This document shows positions 6,583 to 14,918 of a DNA stretch of 33,553 bases, piece by piece. How positions within the stretch are numbered: position 1 is the stretch's first letter; each line of letters opens with the position of its first letter. The notes under the pieces were generated by a model that was not told the DNA's origin, made no database searches, and saw only the letters and a list, made by a program, of their open reading frames with translations. The DNA comes from Chloroflexota bacterium. Lineage in GTDB: Bacteria; Chloroflexota; Dehalococcoidia; CAUJGQ01. The position numbers were made by a program, and so were the translations under genes. The stretch covers positions 1 through 33,553 of the forward strand of contig CAUJGQ010000176.1 in the NCBI GenBank assembly GCA_963170165.1, read 5' to 3'.

Positions 6583-6611
6583 GCCGGCCGCTCCGCCGGG
6601 CAGCGGCCGGC
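6583..6611. terminator. Bidirectional terminator-like hairpin between convergent genes
   Basis: GCCGGCCGCT (6583-6592) and AGCGGCCGGC (6602-6611) form a perfect 10-bp stem with a 9-nt loop. It lies exactly between the converging hydratase and zinc-ribbon genes and touches the stop codon of the latter. It lacks flanking T-runs. Confidence 0.5.
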
Positions 6612-7195
6612 TACCCTCGTCGTTCGTTCTCGGTGTAGTAGACATTGAGCGCGACGATACCAAGCCAGACCGCGACGATGCCGGGCACCTGGCCAATCCC
6701 GCCAGCGATGGCGGTGAGCGGGATGCCGATGCCCAGCGACGCGGCGATCCGTCCGGTGAAGTTGCGGGCGCGCATCTCGGCAGCGGCGCGGGTACGCCCC
6801 AGCCGCTGCGCTACCCGCCCCTCGATGCGCGCGTCTAGCGAGCGGTCGAGCCGCTCCAAGAAGTCGTCGATAATCTCGTCTTCCATGCGCTCGCCCAGCT
6901 CGTGGCGGGCGGCCACGGCGGCGCGCAGGTCGTCCCGCGCCACCGCGGGCGGCTGGCTCAACGGGCGCGCCGGCAGCGGCTGGGCGGGCGGCGCATCGTC
7001 GAAGCCATTCGCTGGCGCGTCAGCACGCCGTCGCGCGCGCCGGCTCTGGCGATCAGATGGCAGCGGCGGATCGACAAAGCCATGTGGTGGCGGCGGCGGC
7101 GCTGCCGCTGTCCGCTGGAACGTCAGCCGTTGCCCGCACCCCGGGCAGAACAGCGCGTTGTCTGGCAGAGAGCTCCCACAAGAGGCACAGTGCAT
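6611..7195 (-). CDS. Zinc-ribbon membrane-associated protein, unknown function
   Basis: A 194-residue protein. The N-terminus MHCASCGSSLPDNALFCPGC is a zinc ribbon with C3, C6, C17 and C20 (zinc_ribbon_2 type). A proline-rich disordered linker with a PPPPPH stretch follows, then a charged helical region (ERMEDEIIDDFLERLDRSLDARIEGRVAQRL). A C-terminal hydrophobic hairpin (GIGIPLTAIAGGIGQVPGIV then AVWLGIVALNVYY) resembles one or two membrane helices. The start was placed at the ribbon's Met; the longer reading frame to 7525 overlaps the opposite gene and lacks similarity. It is probably a membrane protein with a cytosolic ribbon, role unknown. Confidence 0.78.
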   Translation of the reverse strand: MHCASCGSSLPDNALFCPGCGQRLTFQRTAAAPPPPPHGFVDPPLPSDRQSRRARRRADAPANGFDDAPPAQPLPARPLSQPPAVARDDLRAAVAARHELGERMEDEIIDDFLERLDRSLDARIEGRVAQRLGRTRAAAEMRARNFTGRIAASLGIGIPLTAIAGGIGQVPGIVAVWLGIVALNVYYTENERRG

Positions 7196-7318
7196 GGCAC
7201 TGATTGTACACGGGCGGAGCAGCGGAGCACGCTGGCCCCGGCGGCGGGCCAGACCGCCCGTTGCCCCGGCCCCCATGGTGTAGCATGGTCGCGCACACAT
7301 TGCGGCACAGGGAGGCGC

Positions 7319-8014
7319 ATGGCAATGGCAGTTTCTGGTGAGATGGTCACCTTCGCAAGCAACGGCGCGACAGCGCCAGGCTATCTGGCCAAGCCGGAGG
7401 GAGCGGGGCCGTTCCCCGGGGTGATCGTGATTCAGGAGTGGTGGGGGCTGGAGGAGCACATCAAGGACATCGCCCGCCGGTTCGCCGCCGAAGGCTTTGT
7501 GGCGCTGGCGCCCGACCTGTATCACGGCCGCATTGCCACCGAGCCGGACGAGGCGCGCAAGCTGGTGATGGCGATGCAGATGGATGTGGCGCTGCGCGAT
7601 ATCCAGGGCGGTATCGACTACCTCAAAGGATTGCCGGCGGTGTCGCCCAAGAAGATCGGTGTCACGGGCTTCTGCATGGGCGGCTCGCTGACGCTACGGG
7701 CGGCGGCGCGCTCCGCCGATGTCGGCGCGGCGGCGCCGTTCTACGCCGGCGGCATCCAGAACCTGACGCCGGATGCGCACAAGATCCAGGCCCCGGTGTT
7801 CGCTGCCTTCGGCGAGACGGACGACGGCATCCCCCTGGACAAGGTGGAGGAGTTCCGCCAGGAGCTCGCGCGCCAGGGTAAGGACGCCGAGGTGAAGGTG
7901 TACCCCGGCGCGCCCCACTCCTTCTTCAACGACACCCGCCCCTCCTACCGGCCGGAGGCCTCCGCCGATGCCTGGCAGCACGTCCTGGCGCTGTTCCGGC
8001 GGGCCCTGGTGTAA
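7319..8014 (+). CDS. Dienelactone hydrolase family protein
   Basis: A 231-residue alpha/beta hydrolase. All residues of the dienelactone hydrolase active site are in place: E40 in VIVIQEWWG, the nucleophile C119 in GFCMGG, D169 in GETDDGIP and H200 in GAPHSFFND. Their spacing closely tracks carboxymethylenebutenolidase (E36, C123, D171, H202 in the well-studied enzyme). It likely hydrolyses dienelactone or related esters in the cytosol; many family members have other, unassigned substrates. The ATG at 7319 follows GGGAGG; the Met at 7325 is an alternative. The upstream region to 7195 is shared with the divergent zinc-ribbon gene. Confidence 0.9.
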   Translation: MAMAVSGEMVTFASNGATAPGYLAKPEGAGPFPGVIVIQEWWGLEEHIKDIARRFAAEGFVALAPDLYHGRIATEPDEARKLVMAMQMDVALRDIQGGIDYLKGLPAVSPKKIGVTGFCMGGSLTLRAAARSADVGAAAPFYAGGIQNLTPDAHKIQAPVFAAFGETDDGIPLDKVEEFRQELARQGKDAEVKVYPGAPHSFFNDTRPSYRPEASADAWQHVLALFRRALV

Positions 8015-8036
8015 GAGGGGCTGGCTCCTCCGCCGC

Positions 8037-8804
8037 CTACAGCCCGCTGCCACCCGCCACGGTGAGCAGGGCGCCGGTGGTGTAGGAGCTGGCGTCTGAG
8101 GCGAAGTACAGCGCCGCCCCCACGATCTCCTCGGCCTGGCCACCACGGCGCAGGGGGATGGTGGTGGCGGTGCGCTTCTGGAACGCCTCCATGTCCCAGG
8201 CCTTGGAGATGTCCGTCAGGAACGGGCCGGGGATGATGCCGTTCACCCGCACCTTGGGGGCAAAGGCCTGGGCAAAGCCCGCCGTCATGTTGTTCAGCCC
8301 CGCCTTGGCCGCGGCATAGGGGATGGTGCCGGGACTGGGGTGCTGGGAGGCCGTGGAGGAGACCATGATGATCGAGCCGCCGTCTCCCTCCGCCATGCGC
8401 GTCCCCACCAGCGCCGTCAGCCGGAACGGCCCCTTGAGGTTGACGTCCAGCACTTTGTCATACAGCGCCTCGGTGACCTCGCTGACGTGGTCATAGATCG
8501 GTGACATGCCGGCGTTGTTGACGAGCACATCGACGCGGCCGAACTCGGCGTACGCGCGCCCGGCCAGCTGCTCCACCTGGCTCCAGTCTCCCACGTGGCA
8601 GGCCACCGCCAGCGCCTTGCGCCCGGTGGTGGCGCGCACCTCGGCCGCCAGCTCCTCGCAGTTCTCCAGCTTGCGGCTGGCGATGATCACATCCGCCCCA
8701 GCGCCGGCAAACGCCCGCACCATCTCCCGCCCCAGCCCCCGGCTGCCGCCGGTGACGAGCGCCACCTTCCCCGAGAGATCAAATAACCTGGCAGTGTCGT
8801 ACAT
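8037..8804 (-). CDS. SDR family NAD(P)-dependent oxidoreductase
   Basis: A 255-residue classical short-chain dehydrogenase. The cofactor motif TGGSRGLG (18-25), NNAG (96-99), catalytic N122 in LDVNLKG, S150 and Y163-x3-K167 are all present. The C-terminus YTTGALLTVAGGSGL matches the usual SDR ending. The positively charged SR after TGG and the SRK at about 43-45 hint at NADP(H) preference, which is inference. The ATG at 8804 has AAAGGA upstream. It converges on the dienelactone hydrolase with 22 nt between stops. Confidence 0.92.
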   Translation of the reverse strand: MYDTARLFDLSGKVALVTGGSRGLGREMVRAFAGAGADVIIASRKLENCEELAAEVRATTGRKALAVACHVGDWSQVEQLAGRAYAEFGRVDVLVNNAGMSPIYDHVSEVTEALYDKVLDVNLKGPFRLTALVGTRMAEGDGGSIIMVSSTASQHPSPGTIPYAAAKAGLNNMTAGFAQAFAPKVRVNGIIPGPFLTDISKAWDMEAFQKRTATTIPLRRGGQAEEIVGAALYFASDASSYTTGALLTVAGGSGL

Positions 8805-8906
8805 CGGGCATCCTTTGCTCTTCAGCGGTCAGCGCTCCGCACCCCGTCAGGAACAGCAAGCGAGCAGGCGCAGCGGGCCTGGCCACCAGCGTGACCCGCG
8901 CTCCGC

Positions 8907-10976
8907 TCACTCCATCCCCAGTACCTTGACCAGGAACGCCCAGCGGTCGGCGGCTTCTTCGATGACCTTGGCGGTGGGTTTGCCGGCGCCGTGACCGGCC
9001 TTGGTTTCGATGCGGATCAGGGCCGGGTTGGCGCAGCCCTGAGCGTGCTGGAGCGCCGCGGCGAACTTGAAGCTGTGCGCCGGAACGACGCGGTCGTCGT
9101 GGTCGGCGGTCGTCACCAGCGCCGGCGGGTAGCAGGTGCCGGGCTGCAGGTTGTGGTAGGGCGAGTAGGCCAGCAGGGCGCGGAACTCCTCCGGCTCCTC
9201 CGGCGAGCCGTAGTCAGACACCCAGCCCCAGCCGATGGTGAACTTGTGGAAGCGCAGCATGTCCATCACGCCGACGGCCGGCAGCGCCGCGCCGAACAGT
9301 TCCGGCCGCTGCGTCATGCAGGCCCCCACCAGCAACCCCCCATTGCTGCCGCCGCCGATGGCCAGCCGCGCCGGCCGGGTGTAGCCGCTGTCGATCAGCC
9401 ACTCGGCGGCGGCAATGAAGTCGTCGAAGACGTTCTGCTTCTTCAGCTTCATCCCCGCCTGATGCCACTCCTCACCGTATTCGCCGCCGCCGCGCAGATT
9501 GGCCACGGCAAACACGCCGCCCATCTCCATCCAGACCAGTGTGTTGATCGCCAGCGCCGGTGTCTGGGAGATGTTGAAGCCGCCGTAGCCGTACAGATAC
9601 ACCGGCCGGTTGCCATCCAGCTCTAGCCCGCGCTGGTGGGTGAGGAACAGGGGGACCCGCGTGCCGTCCTTGCTGGTGATGAACACCTGGCGCGTCTCGA
9701 ACACCTCCGGGTCAAAGCCCACCACCGGCGCGCGAAAGACGTGCTGCTCGCCCGTCGCCACGTCGTAGCGGTAGATGGTGGTGGGCCGGGTGAAGGAGGT
9801 GAAGGCATAGAACGTCTCGGGATCGCCGCGCCGCCCGCCGAAACCAGAGGCGGTGCCGAGCCCCGGCAGCGCCACCTCCCGGTCAAAGCGGCCGTCCAGC
9901 GTAAACAGCTTCACCTGGGTGTGCGCATCTTTGAGGTATGCCGCTATCAGCCGGTCGCCGGCCACGGCGCCGCCCTCCAGCGTCTCCGCCGCCTGCGAGA
10001 TGACTTCGCGCCGCTCCGCCGGGTTGCGCGTGTCCACGGCGATGATGCGGCCGCGCGGGGCATCGAGGTCGGTACGGAACAGGAACACCGGCCCGTCATT
10101 GTCGATGAAGCTGTAGGAGGCGTCGAAGTCCGTCAGCAGCGGCGTGATCGCCGGCGCATCGGGGAGCGCACCTCCGGGCAGCTCGGCGTAGAAGACGCGG
10201 CTCTTGGTCTCGGTGCCCTGCCAGACGGAGATGATCAGGTACCGGCCGTCATCGGTAACGTGGCCGTCGAAGCCCCATTCCTTCTCGTCTGGCCGTTCGT
10301 AGACCAGGACATCTTCCCCCTGCGGCGTGCCCAGGCGGTGGTAATACAGCTTCTGGAAGTAGTTGGCGTCCTCCAGGAGCGTCGCCGGGTCCGGCTCGGC
10401 GTAGCGGCTATAGAAGAAGCCGGCGCCGTCATGCGTCCAGGCCGCGCCGGAGAACTTCACCCAGCGCAGGTGGTCCGGCCGGTCAGCGCCGGTCGCCACC
10501 TCGCGCACGCGCCACTCCTGCCAGTCCGAGCCGGCGGTCGAGAGGCCGTAGGCCAGCAGCGCGCCGTCTTCGCTCACGGCCAGGTTGCTGAGCGCCACGG
10601 TGCCGTCGGCCGACAGGGTGTTGGGGTCGAGCAACAACCGTGGCCCGGTGTCAAGCGATTCCTGGGTGTACAGCACGCTCTGGTTCTGCAGGCCGTCGTT
10701 CTTGAAGAAGAAGTAGCGCCCGCCTTCCTTGAAGGGTGCGCCGTACTTCTCGTAGTCCCACAGCGCCGTCAGCCGGGCGCGGATGCGCTCCCGCGCCGGG
10801 ATAGCCTCCAGGAAGGCGAAGGTGCGGGCGTTCTGCGCCTCAATCCATGCGCGGCTCTCCGGGCTGTCCGGGTCCTCCAGCCAGCGATACGGGTCCGGCA
10901 CGGCCACCCCGTGCAACACCTCGATGGTCTCCTCGCGCCGGGCCGGCGGATAAGCAGCGCTGTCCATAGCGGTCAT
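8907..10976 (-). CDS. Prolyl oligopeptidase (S9A family)
   Basis: A 689-residue serine peptidase. The start YPPARREETIEVLHGVAVPDPYRWLEDPDS is the diagnostic prolyl-oligopeptidase N-terminus. The first about 410 residues form the beta-propeller and the rest the alpha/beta-hydrolase domain. The catalytic triad is visible: S544 in GGSNGG, Asp in ADHDDRVVP (about 625-628) and H662 in KAGHGAG. No signal peptide is seen, so it is probably cytosolic and cleaves short proline-containing peptides. The length is normal for the family (about 680-710). The ATG at 10976 follows AAGGAG at 6 nt. A longer upstream reading frame to 11345 is rejected because it overlaps the ABC permease. Confidence 0.95.
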   Translation of the reverse strand: MTAMDSAAYPPARREETIEVLHGVAVPDPYRWLEDPDSPESRAWIEAQNARTFAFLEAIPARERIRARLTALWDYEKYGAPFKEGGRYFFFKNDGLQNQSVLYTQESLDTGPRLLLDPNTLSADGTVALSNLAVSEDGALLAYGLSTAGSDWQEWRVREVATGADRPDHLRWVKFSGAAWTHDGAGFFYSRYAEPDPATLLEDANYFQKLYYHRLGTPQGEDVLVYERPDEKEWGFDGHVTDDGRYLIISVWQGTETKSRVFYAELPGGALPDAPAITPLLTDFDASYSFIDNDGPVFLFRTDLDAPRGRIIAVDTRNPAERREVISQAAETLEGGAVAGDRLIAAYLKDAHTQVKLFTLDGRFDREVALPGLGTASGFGGRRGDPETFYAFTSFTRPTTIYRYDVATGEQHVFRAPVVGFDPEVFETRQVFITSKDGTRVPLFLTHQRGLELDGNRPVYLYGYGGFNISQTPALAINTLVWMEMGGVFAVANLRGGGEYGEEWHQAGMKLKKQNVFDDFIAAAEWLIDSGYTRPARLAIGGGSNGGLLVGACMTQRPELFGAALPAVGVMDMLRFHKFTIGWGWVSDYGSPEEPEEFRALLAYSPYHNLQPGTCYPPALVTTADHDDRVVPAHSFKFAAALQHAQGCANPALIRIETKAGHGAGKPTAKVIEEAADRWAFLVKVLGME

Positions 10977-11068
10977 GCGGTACTCCTTGCTCAGCAGGGC
11001 GGCAGCCAGAGAGGCGGTAGGAGCGCGACGGCTCCCTTCCCCGTGCCCCGGCGGCCGGCCCGCACCGT

Positions 11069-11974
11069 TCACGGATGCAGCTTCAGGTAGCGGCGGACGA
11101 GGATGGCGATGGCGGCGGCGGTGTAGGCGAGGGAGGCGAACAGCCACAGGTTGGGGGACAGGCCGGTCGCCTCGGCCAGTGAGTTTGGCTCGGCCTCGAA
11201 GATGACGTTGGTGGCGATGATCGGCGCTTCGCTGAAGGCGAGCAGGGTCAGATACTTGCTTGGTTCGTTCTCCAGCGTAGCGAAGACGGAGGAGACGACG
11301 GCGGTGGAGACCAGCATGAGCGCGATGAAGCCGCCCGCGGCCCACACGCGCCGGTTGGTGTGCGCGGCGACGGCCAGGGCGATGCTGCTGAAGTACAGGC
11401 TGATCAGCAGCGCCGCCCCGAGAATGCGTGGCAGGATGTCGAGGTTGTCCGTGAGATAGTCGAACACGTCATCGACGACAAAGGTGTTGCCCAAGAACAG
11501 GAACACCTGGGGTGACAGGCACATCAGCAGCAGCGCCGTCACCAGCGCCGCCAGCCGCGCGCCAACGTAGTCCAGCCGGGTGATGCCGCGGGAGAAGTAC
11601 AGGGCCAGCACGCGCTGGCGCTGGTCCGGGCACAGCAACTCCGGGGCGACCACGGTGCAAAACAGCAGGATGATGCGGGCGATGACGCCGTAGTAGTTCT
11701 CGTAGCGGTAGGGCGACAGCTCCTCGGCAATCAGGGCGGCGATACCGAGGGCGATCAGCGCCGGTAGCAGGGCGATTGCCGCTAGCAGCCAGGGGGCAAT
11801 CTTGGCGCGGAACGGCCGCCCCAGTCCCCAGGCCCGCTTCAGCCCGGTGCGGAACAGCGTCACCAGCGCCCGCCGCCGCCCCTGCCGCGGTCCCTCGTAC
11901 GGCTGGTAGCCCAGGTCGTAGATACGTCCCTGCGCCGCCGGTTGCGGCGCCGCCCATCCGCCCCCCGCCGTCAT
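11069..11974 (-). CDS. ABC transporter permease subunit (ABC-2 type)
   Basis: A 301-residue integral membrane protein with a short soluble N-terminus (RIYDLGYQPYEGPR) and about six hydrophobic helices (around 62-84, 97-113, 137-163, 183-205, 210-232 and 274-294). The YDLGYQPYEG opening is typical of this group of ABC-2 permeases. The ATG at 11974 follows AGGAGG at 6 nt. The ATP-binding subunit lies upstream on the same strand with a gap of about 190 nt, so the two make one exporter. The substrate is unknown. Confidence 0.85.
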   Translation of the reverse strand: MTAGGGWAAPQPAAQGRIYDLGYQPYEGPRQGRRRALVTLFRTGLKRAWGLGRPFRAKIAPWLLAAIALLPALIALGIAALIAEELSPYRYENYYGVIARIILLFCTVVAPELLCPDQRQRVLALYFSRGITRLDYVGARLAALVTALLLMCLSPQVFLFLGNTFVVDDVFDYLTDNLDILPRILGAALLISLYFSSIALAVAAHTNRRVWAAGGFIALMLVSTAVVSSVFATLENEPSKYLTLLAFSEAPIIATNVIFEAEPNSLAEATGLSPNLWLFASLAYTAAAIAILVRRYLKLHP

Positions 11975-12101
11975 CGCTGTCCTCCTGTTGCACTCCGCAT
12001 CGTACCCGGCGCACGGCTGAGCGGCACGCACAAATCTCGGCCACCTGATTCCTGGCCTGGTGGGGGCGTGTGCCGTGGGGGCCGGTCAGATGCACCACAG
12101 G

Positions 12102-12134
12102 AAACCGGGGGGCGGCAACGAGCCGGCCCCGTTT
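12102..12134 (-). terminator. Imperfect hairpin in the ATPase-permease gap
   Basis: AAAC, GGGG and CGG on the left arm pair with CCG, CCCC and GTTT on the right, with two small bulges, within the 191-nt gap between the ABC ATPase and permease. It might attenuate permease expression. There is no long T-run. Confidence 0.25.
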
Positions 12135-12165
12135 CCACGTTGATCGGCTCCGCTCACGCATATCC

Positions 12166-13098
12166 CTACGCGAAGATGTCCGCCAGCGTGCTCGTCTCCT
12201 GCGTCATGCGGATCAGGGGCAGGCGCAGCTCGGCGGCGAGATCGCGCACACGGTCGTAGATGCTGAAGTCGCTGAGATCGAGCAACACCTCGTGGCCCTG
12301 CACGCGGGCGGAGAGGCCGCGTTGGGTAAGCGCCTCGGCGAAGGTGGGGGCGGCGGCGGGGCCGGTGTCCAGGCGCAGCACCGGCTTGACCGTGCGGAAC
12401 GACTCCAACGGCCCCTCCCGCAGCAACCGCCCTTCGTCGAGAACGATCACGTAATCGCAGGCGCGCTCGACATCGGCCAGCAGGTGGGTGGTCATCAGAA
12501 TCGCCATGCCCTGCGTGCGGCCCGTGCGGCGGATGATCTCCAACATCTGCTCGCGGCCCGCCGGGTCAAGGCCGTTGGTCGGCTCATCCAGCAGCAGCAG
12601 GCGGGGGTCATGGACCAGCGCGGCGGCGAGCTTGGCGCGCTGCTTCATACCGGTGGAGTAGCCGCCGATGGCGCGGTACCGCGCTTCGTCCAGCCCCACA
12701 TAGCGCAGCGCATCGGCGGCGCGGCCCTGCGCCTCACGCGGCGGCAGCCCGGCCAGCTGCCCCATGTGCCCCACAAACTCAGCGGCGGGCACATCATCCG
12801 GCAGGCAGTCATGCTCCGGCATGTAGCCGATCCACTCCCGCGCCCGCAGTCCCTGGCTGGTGACGTCGTAGCCCAGCACGGTGGCGCTACCGCCGTCCGG
12901 CTCCAGCAGGCCCAGCAGGATCTTGATCAGCGTGCTCTTGCCCGCGCCGTTCGCGCCGAGCAGCCCGACGATGCCGCGCGCCGCGCGGAATGTCACCGCG
13001 TCCAGCGCCGTCACCGTGCGGTAGCGCTTCGTGAGACCGCTGACGGTGATCACCGCGTCATTCGGCGGCTCGGATGCCGCCCCGGGCGGGCCGCTCAT
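12166..13098 (-). CDS. ABC transporter ATP-binding protein
   Basis: A 310-residue nucleotide-binding subunit. Walker A is GANGAGKST (48-56), the signature loop is YSTGMKQR (147-154, a common variant of LSGGQ in ABC-2 exporters), Walker B is LLLLDE (167-172) followed by PTNGLDP, and the H-loop His is H205. The C-terminal about 70 residues (PVLRLDTGP..., LDLSDFSIYDRVRDLAAEL) form the extra domain seen in drug/lipid or gliding-type exporters. The ATG at 13098 follows GGAGGG at 7 nt. It pairs with the downstream permease and is divergent from the FTR1 operon. Confidence 0.92.
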   Translation of the reverse strand: MSGPPGAASEPPNDAVITVSGLTKRYRTVTALDAVTFRAARGIVGLLGANGAGKSTLIKILLGLLEPDGGSATVLGYDVTSQGLRAREWIGYMPEHDCLPDDVPAAEFVGHMGQLAGLPPREAQGRAADALRYVGLDEARYRAIGGYSTGMKQRAKLAAALVHDPRLLLLDEPTNGLDPAGREQMLEIIRRTGRTQGMAILMTTHLLADVERACDYVIVLDEGRLLREGPLESFRTVKPVLRLDTGPAAAPTFAEALTQRGLSARVQGHEVLLDLSDFSIYDRVRDLAAELRLPLIRMTQETSTLADIFA

Positions 13099-13123
13099 CA
13101 CGCTACCCTCCTGTCCCTGGATA

Positions 13124-13136
13124 GTACCTGATGTAC
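13124..13136. promoter_or_regulatory. Palindrome GTAC-n5-GTAC upstream of the ABC genes
   Basis: GTACCTGATGTAC sits 25 bp upstream of the ATPase start and overlaps a minus-strand -10-like TACTAT (13126-13121). Together with the palindrome at 13232-13245 it is a candidate operator in the divergent region. Confidence 0.3.
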
Positions 13137-13192
13137 CACCCCCACCCCAAAGCGGCGAAGCCAGCCGCCCGCTGCATGGCTCCGAGCATGGC

Positions 13193-13221
13193 TTGACGCA
13201 GGCACGCAGGGAGCGCAGAAT
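13193..13221 (+). promoter_or_regulatory. Promoter of the FTR1-cupredoxin operon
   Basis: TTGACG (13193-13198), a 17-nt spacer and CAGAAT (13216-13221) match the sigma70 consensus at 5/6 and 4/6 positions. RNA would start near 13228, about 55 nt before the FTR1 ATG. Confidence 0.5.
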
Positions 13222-13231
13222 GGCATCATTC

Positions 13232-13245
13232 GTACTACCTAATAC
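13232..13245. promoter_or_regulatory. Imperfect palindrome just after the FTR1 promoter
   Basis: GTACTACCTAATAC reads as GTA-n-TA-nn-TA-n-TAC, with 10 of 14 positions symmetric, right at the predicted transcription start. Its position suits a repressor site, perhaps iron-responsive given the gene controlled. It is not a recognised Fur or IdeR box. Confidence 0.35.
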
Positions 13246-13282
13246 ACGAGATGCGGGATAGCTAAGTGACAGGCGGTGAGCG

Positions 13283-14134
13283 ATGCTGTTCGCCTTGCTG
13301 GTGACGCTGCGCGAGGGGGTCGAGATCGCGCTGATCATGGCGATCGTGTTGGGCTACCTGCGCCGTACGGACCGCGCCAGGTACGCTCGTGCCGTCTGGG
13401 CCGGGGCTGCCGTTGCGGCGGCGCTGTGCCTGGCCGGTGGCGCGGTGCTGGAGCTGACGGCGGCCTCGCTCAGCGGTCGCGCGCTGGAGGCGTTTGAGGG
13501 TGGGGCGATGCTGTTCGCCGTGGCCGTGCTGACGTGGATGATCTTTTGGATGAAGCGTGAGGCGGCCGGCATCGGCACACGGTTGCGCGCCCAGATCGAT
13601 ACGGCCGTGCAGGCCGGCTCGCCGCTAGCACTGGTGATGCTGACCTTCAGCGCCGTGGCCCGCGAGGGCCTGGAGACCGTGCTGTTCCTGTTTGCCGGCG
13701 CCCGCAACACCTCCGCGACCGAGTACCTGGCCGGCGGGCTGCTGGGTTTTGCCATGGCCGCCGCCGCCGGCTATGGCGTCTATCGCGGCGCCTCACGGCT
13801 GCCGCTGCGCGGGTTCTTCGTGGTGAGCGGCGTGGCGTTGGTTGTGCTGGCCGGAGGTCTGCTCTCTAACGCGCTCGGCGAGCTGCGTGAGGCGCAGGTG
13901 CTGCTGCACCAGGGACCGCGCCCCTGGGATATCGATGCCTTCTTGTCGATGAACACCGACCTGGGCCGGTTCCTGCATGCCGTCGTGGGGTATCACTCTG
14001 CGCCCACCCTGGCTCAGATCGTCGCCTACTGGGGGTACCTGGCCGCGGCGCTGACGTTCTTCCTCGCCGGTACCGCCTTCCGCCGCCGCCCGGCCACTCC
14101 CGCTGGCTCCCCGTCTCGTGAGGTGCGTGCATGA
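13283..14134 (+). CDS. FTR1 family iron permease (EfeU-like)
   Basis: A 283-residue polytopic membrane protein. It carries both diagnostic R-E-G-x-E iron motifs: REGVE at 10-14 and REGLE at 127-131, with about seven hydrophobic helices. Family members move ferric iron across the inner membrane. The next gene overlaps it by 4 nt (ATGA) and is a cupredoxin related to the EfeO N-terminal domain; a second cupredoxin follows. The usual EfeO M75 peptidase domain and EfeB peroxidase are absent, so this is a trimmed iron-uptake module. The ATG at 13283 has only a modest ribosome site (GGCGGTGAG). Confidence 0.92.
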   Translation: MLFALLVTLREGVEIALIMAIVLGYLRRTDRARYARAVWAGAAVAAALCLAGGAVLELTAASLSGRALEAFEGGAMLFAVAVLTWMIFWMKREAAGIGTRLRAQIDTAVQAGSPLALVMLTFSAVAREGLETVLFLFAGARNTSATEYLAGGLLGFAMAAAAGYGVYRGASRLPLRGFFVVSGVALVVLAGGLLSNALGELREAQVLLHQGPRPWDIDAFLSMNTDLGRFLHAVVGYHSAPTLAQIVAYWGYLAAALTFFLAGTAFRRRPATPAGSPSREVRA

Positions 14135-14487
14135 CCAGCCTGCGATGGGCCATCCGCGCGGCGCTGGCCGGCGTGCTGGCGTTGTGCATCGCCTGCTCGG
14201 CAGACGCCGGCGGGCGTCTGGTCGACGTGACCCAGACGGACGATGCCTGCACCCCCGACGCGCTGACCGCGTCGCCGGGGGAGAAGCTCAAGTTCGTGAT
14301 TACCAATCAAGGCAGCAGAGACCACGAGGTCGAGGGGATCGACGGCACCAAGTTCGAGGAGGTCGCCGTACCGGGCGGTAAGAGCCGCTCCCTGAGCTGG
14401 AAGGCCCCCAAGCGTGCCGGCGCGTACAAGCTCAAGTGCTATATCCCCGGCGGCAGCTCCACCATTATCACGCTTCAGGTCTCGTAG
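14131..14487 (+). CDS. EfeO-type cupredoxin domain lipoprotein (118 aa)
   Basis: A 118-residue exported protein. A hydrophobic signal segment (about 5-21) is followed by cysteines at 19 and 22 that could be lipidated, though neither lies in a perfect lipobox. The rest, from VDVTQTDDACTPDALTASPGEKLKFVITNQGSRDHEVE, is a cupredoxin like the N-terminal domain of EfeO. H65 and C103 are in ligand positions, but no His/Met pair follows C103, so a complete type-1 copper site is missing. It overlaps the FTR1 stop by 4 nt and is therefore translationally coupled. It probably presents iron to the permease; this is inferred from position. Confidence 0.82.
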   Translation: MTSLRWAIRAALAGVLALCIACSADAGGRLVDVTQTDDACTPDALTASPGEKLKFVITNQGSRDHEVEGIDGTKFEEVAVPGGKSRSLSWKAPKRAGAYKLKCYIPGGSSTIITLQVS

Positions 14488-14528
14488 CCGGCGGGAGCGT
14501 GATGCGCCACGCTGCACGGAGGTGTCTC

Positions 14529-14918
14529 GTGTTTCGTCTTGCCGCGTGCCTCGCGCTCGGCGCCGTTCTCACACTGGTTGCCGGCTGCGGCAGTGACCCT
14601 GCTCAGCGCGTCGCGGTTGACCTGACAGAGTGGGCCGTGAAACCCTCCGTGACCGGCGTCAACGCAGGCTCCGTGACCTTCGTTGCACACAACCGGTCGG
14701 CGAGCATGGTGCATGAGGTCGCGGTGCTCAAGATTGAAGGCGCCAACAAGAAGAACCTCAAGGAGATTGAGGATGTAGCGCCCGGACAGAGCAAGCAGAC
14801 GACCGTGAAGCTCTCCCCCGGCGAGTACGAGCTAGCGTGCGTGATCACACCGGGCGAGTCCGGCTCTACCGTCGACCACTATCAGTTAGGGATGGTCACC
14901 AGCTTCAGCGTGCGGTGA
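14529..14918 (+). CDS. Cupredoxin lipoprotein with complete type-1 copper site
   Basis: A 129-residue protein beginning at GTG 14529, preceded by GGAGG at 6 nt. It has an ideal lipoprotein signal (LVAGC, lipid Cys at residue 20). An ATG at 14502 is an alternative but would lengthen the signal region. The mature domain is a cupredoxin with likely ligands H62 (MVHE), C104 (ELACVI), H117 (DHYQLGM) and M122. It is the third gene of the FTR1 operon, 41 nt after the first cupredoxin. It may oxidise ferrous iron or handle copper for the permease at the outer face of the membrane; this is inference from context. Confidence 0.83.
   Translation: MFRLAACLALGAVLTLVAGCGSDPAQRVAVDLTEWAVKPSVTGVNAGSVTFVAHNRSASMVHEVAVLKIEGANKKNLKEIEDVAPGQSKQTTVKLSPGEYELACVITPGESGSTVDHYQLGMVTSFSVR

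Noticed and set aside
9636-11090. 484-aa plus-strand ORF
   Set aside because: Antisense to the prolyl oligopeptidase, which has a full catalytic triad; the shadow frame has no recognisable domain.
12070-13131. 353-aa plus-strand ORF
   Set aside because: Antisense to the ABC ATPase gene with intact Walker motifs; low-complexity Arg/Gln/His composition.
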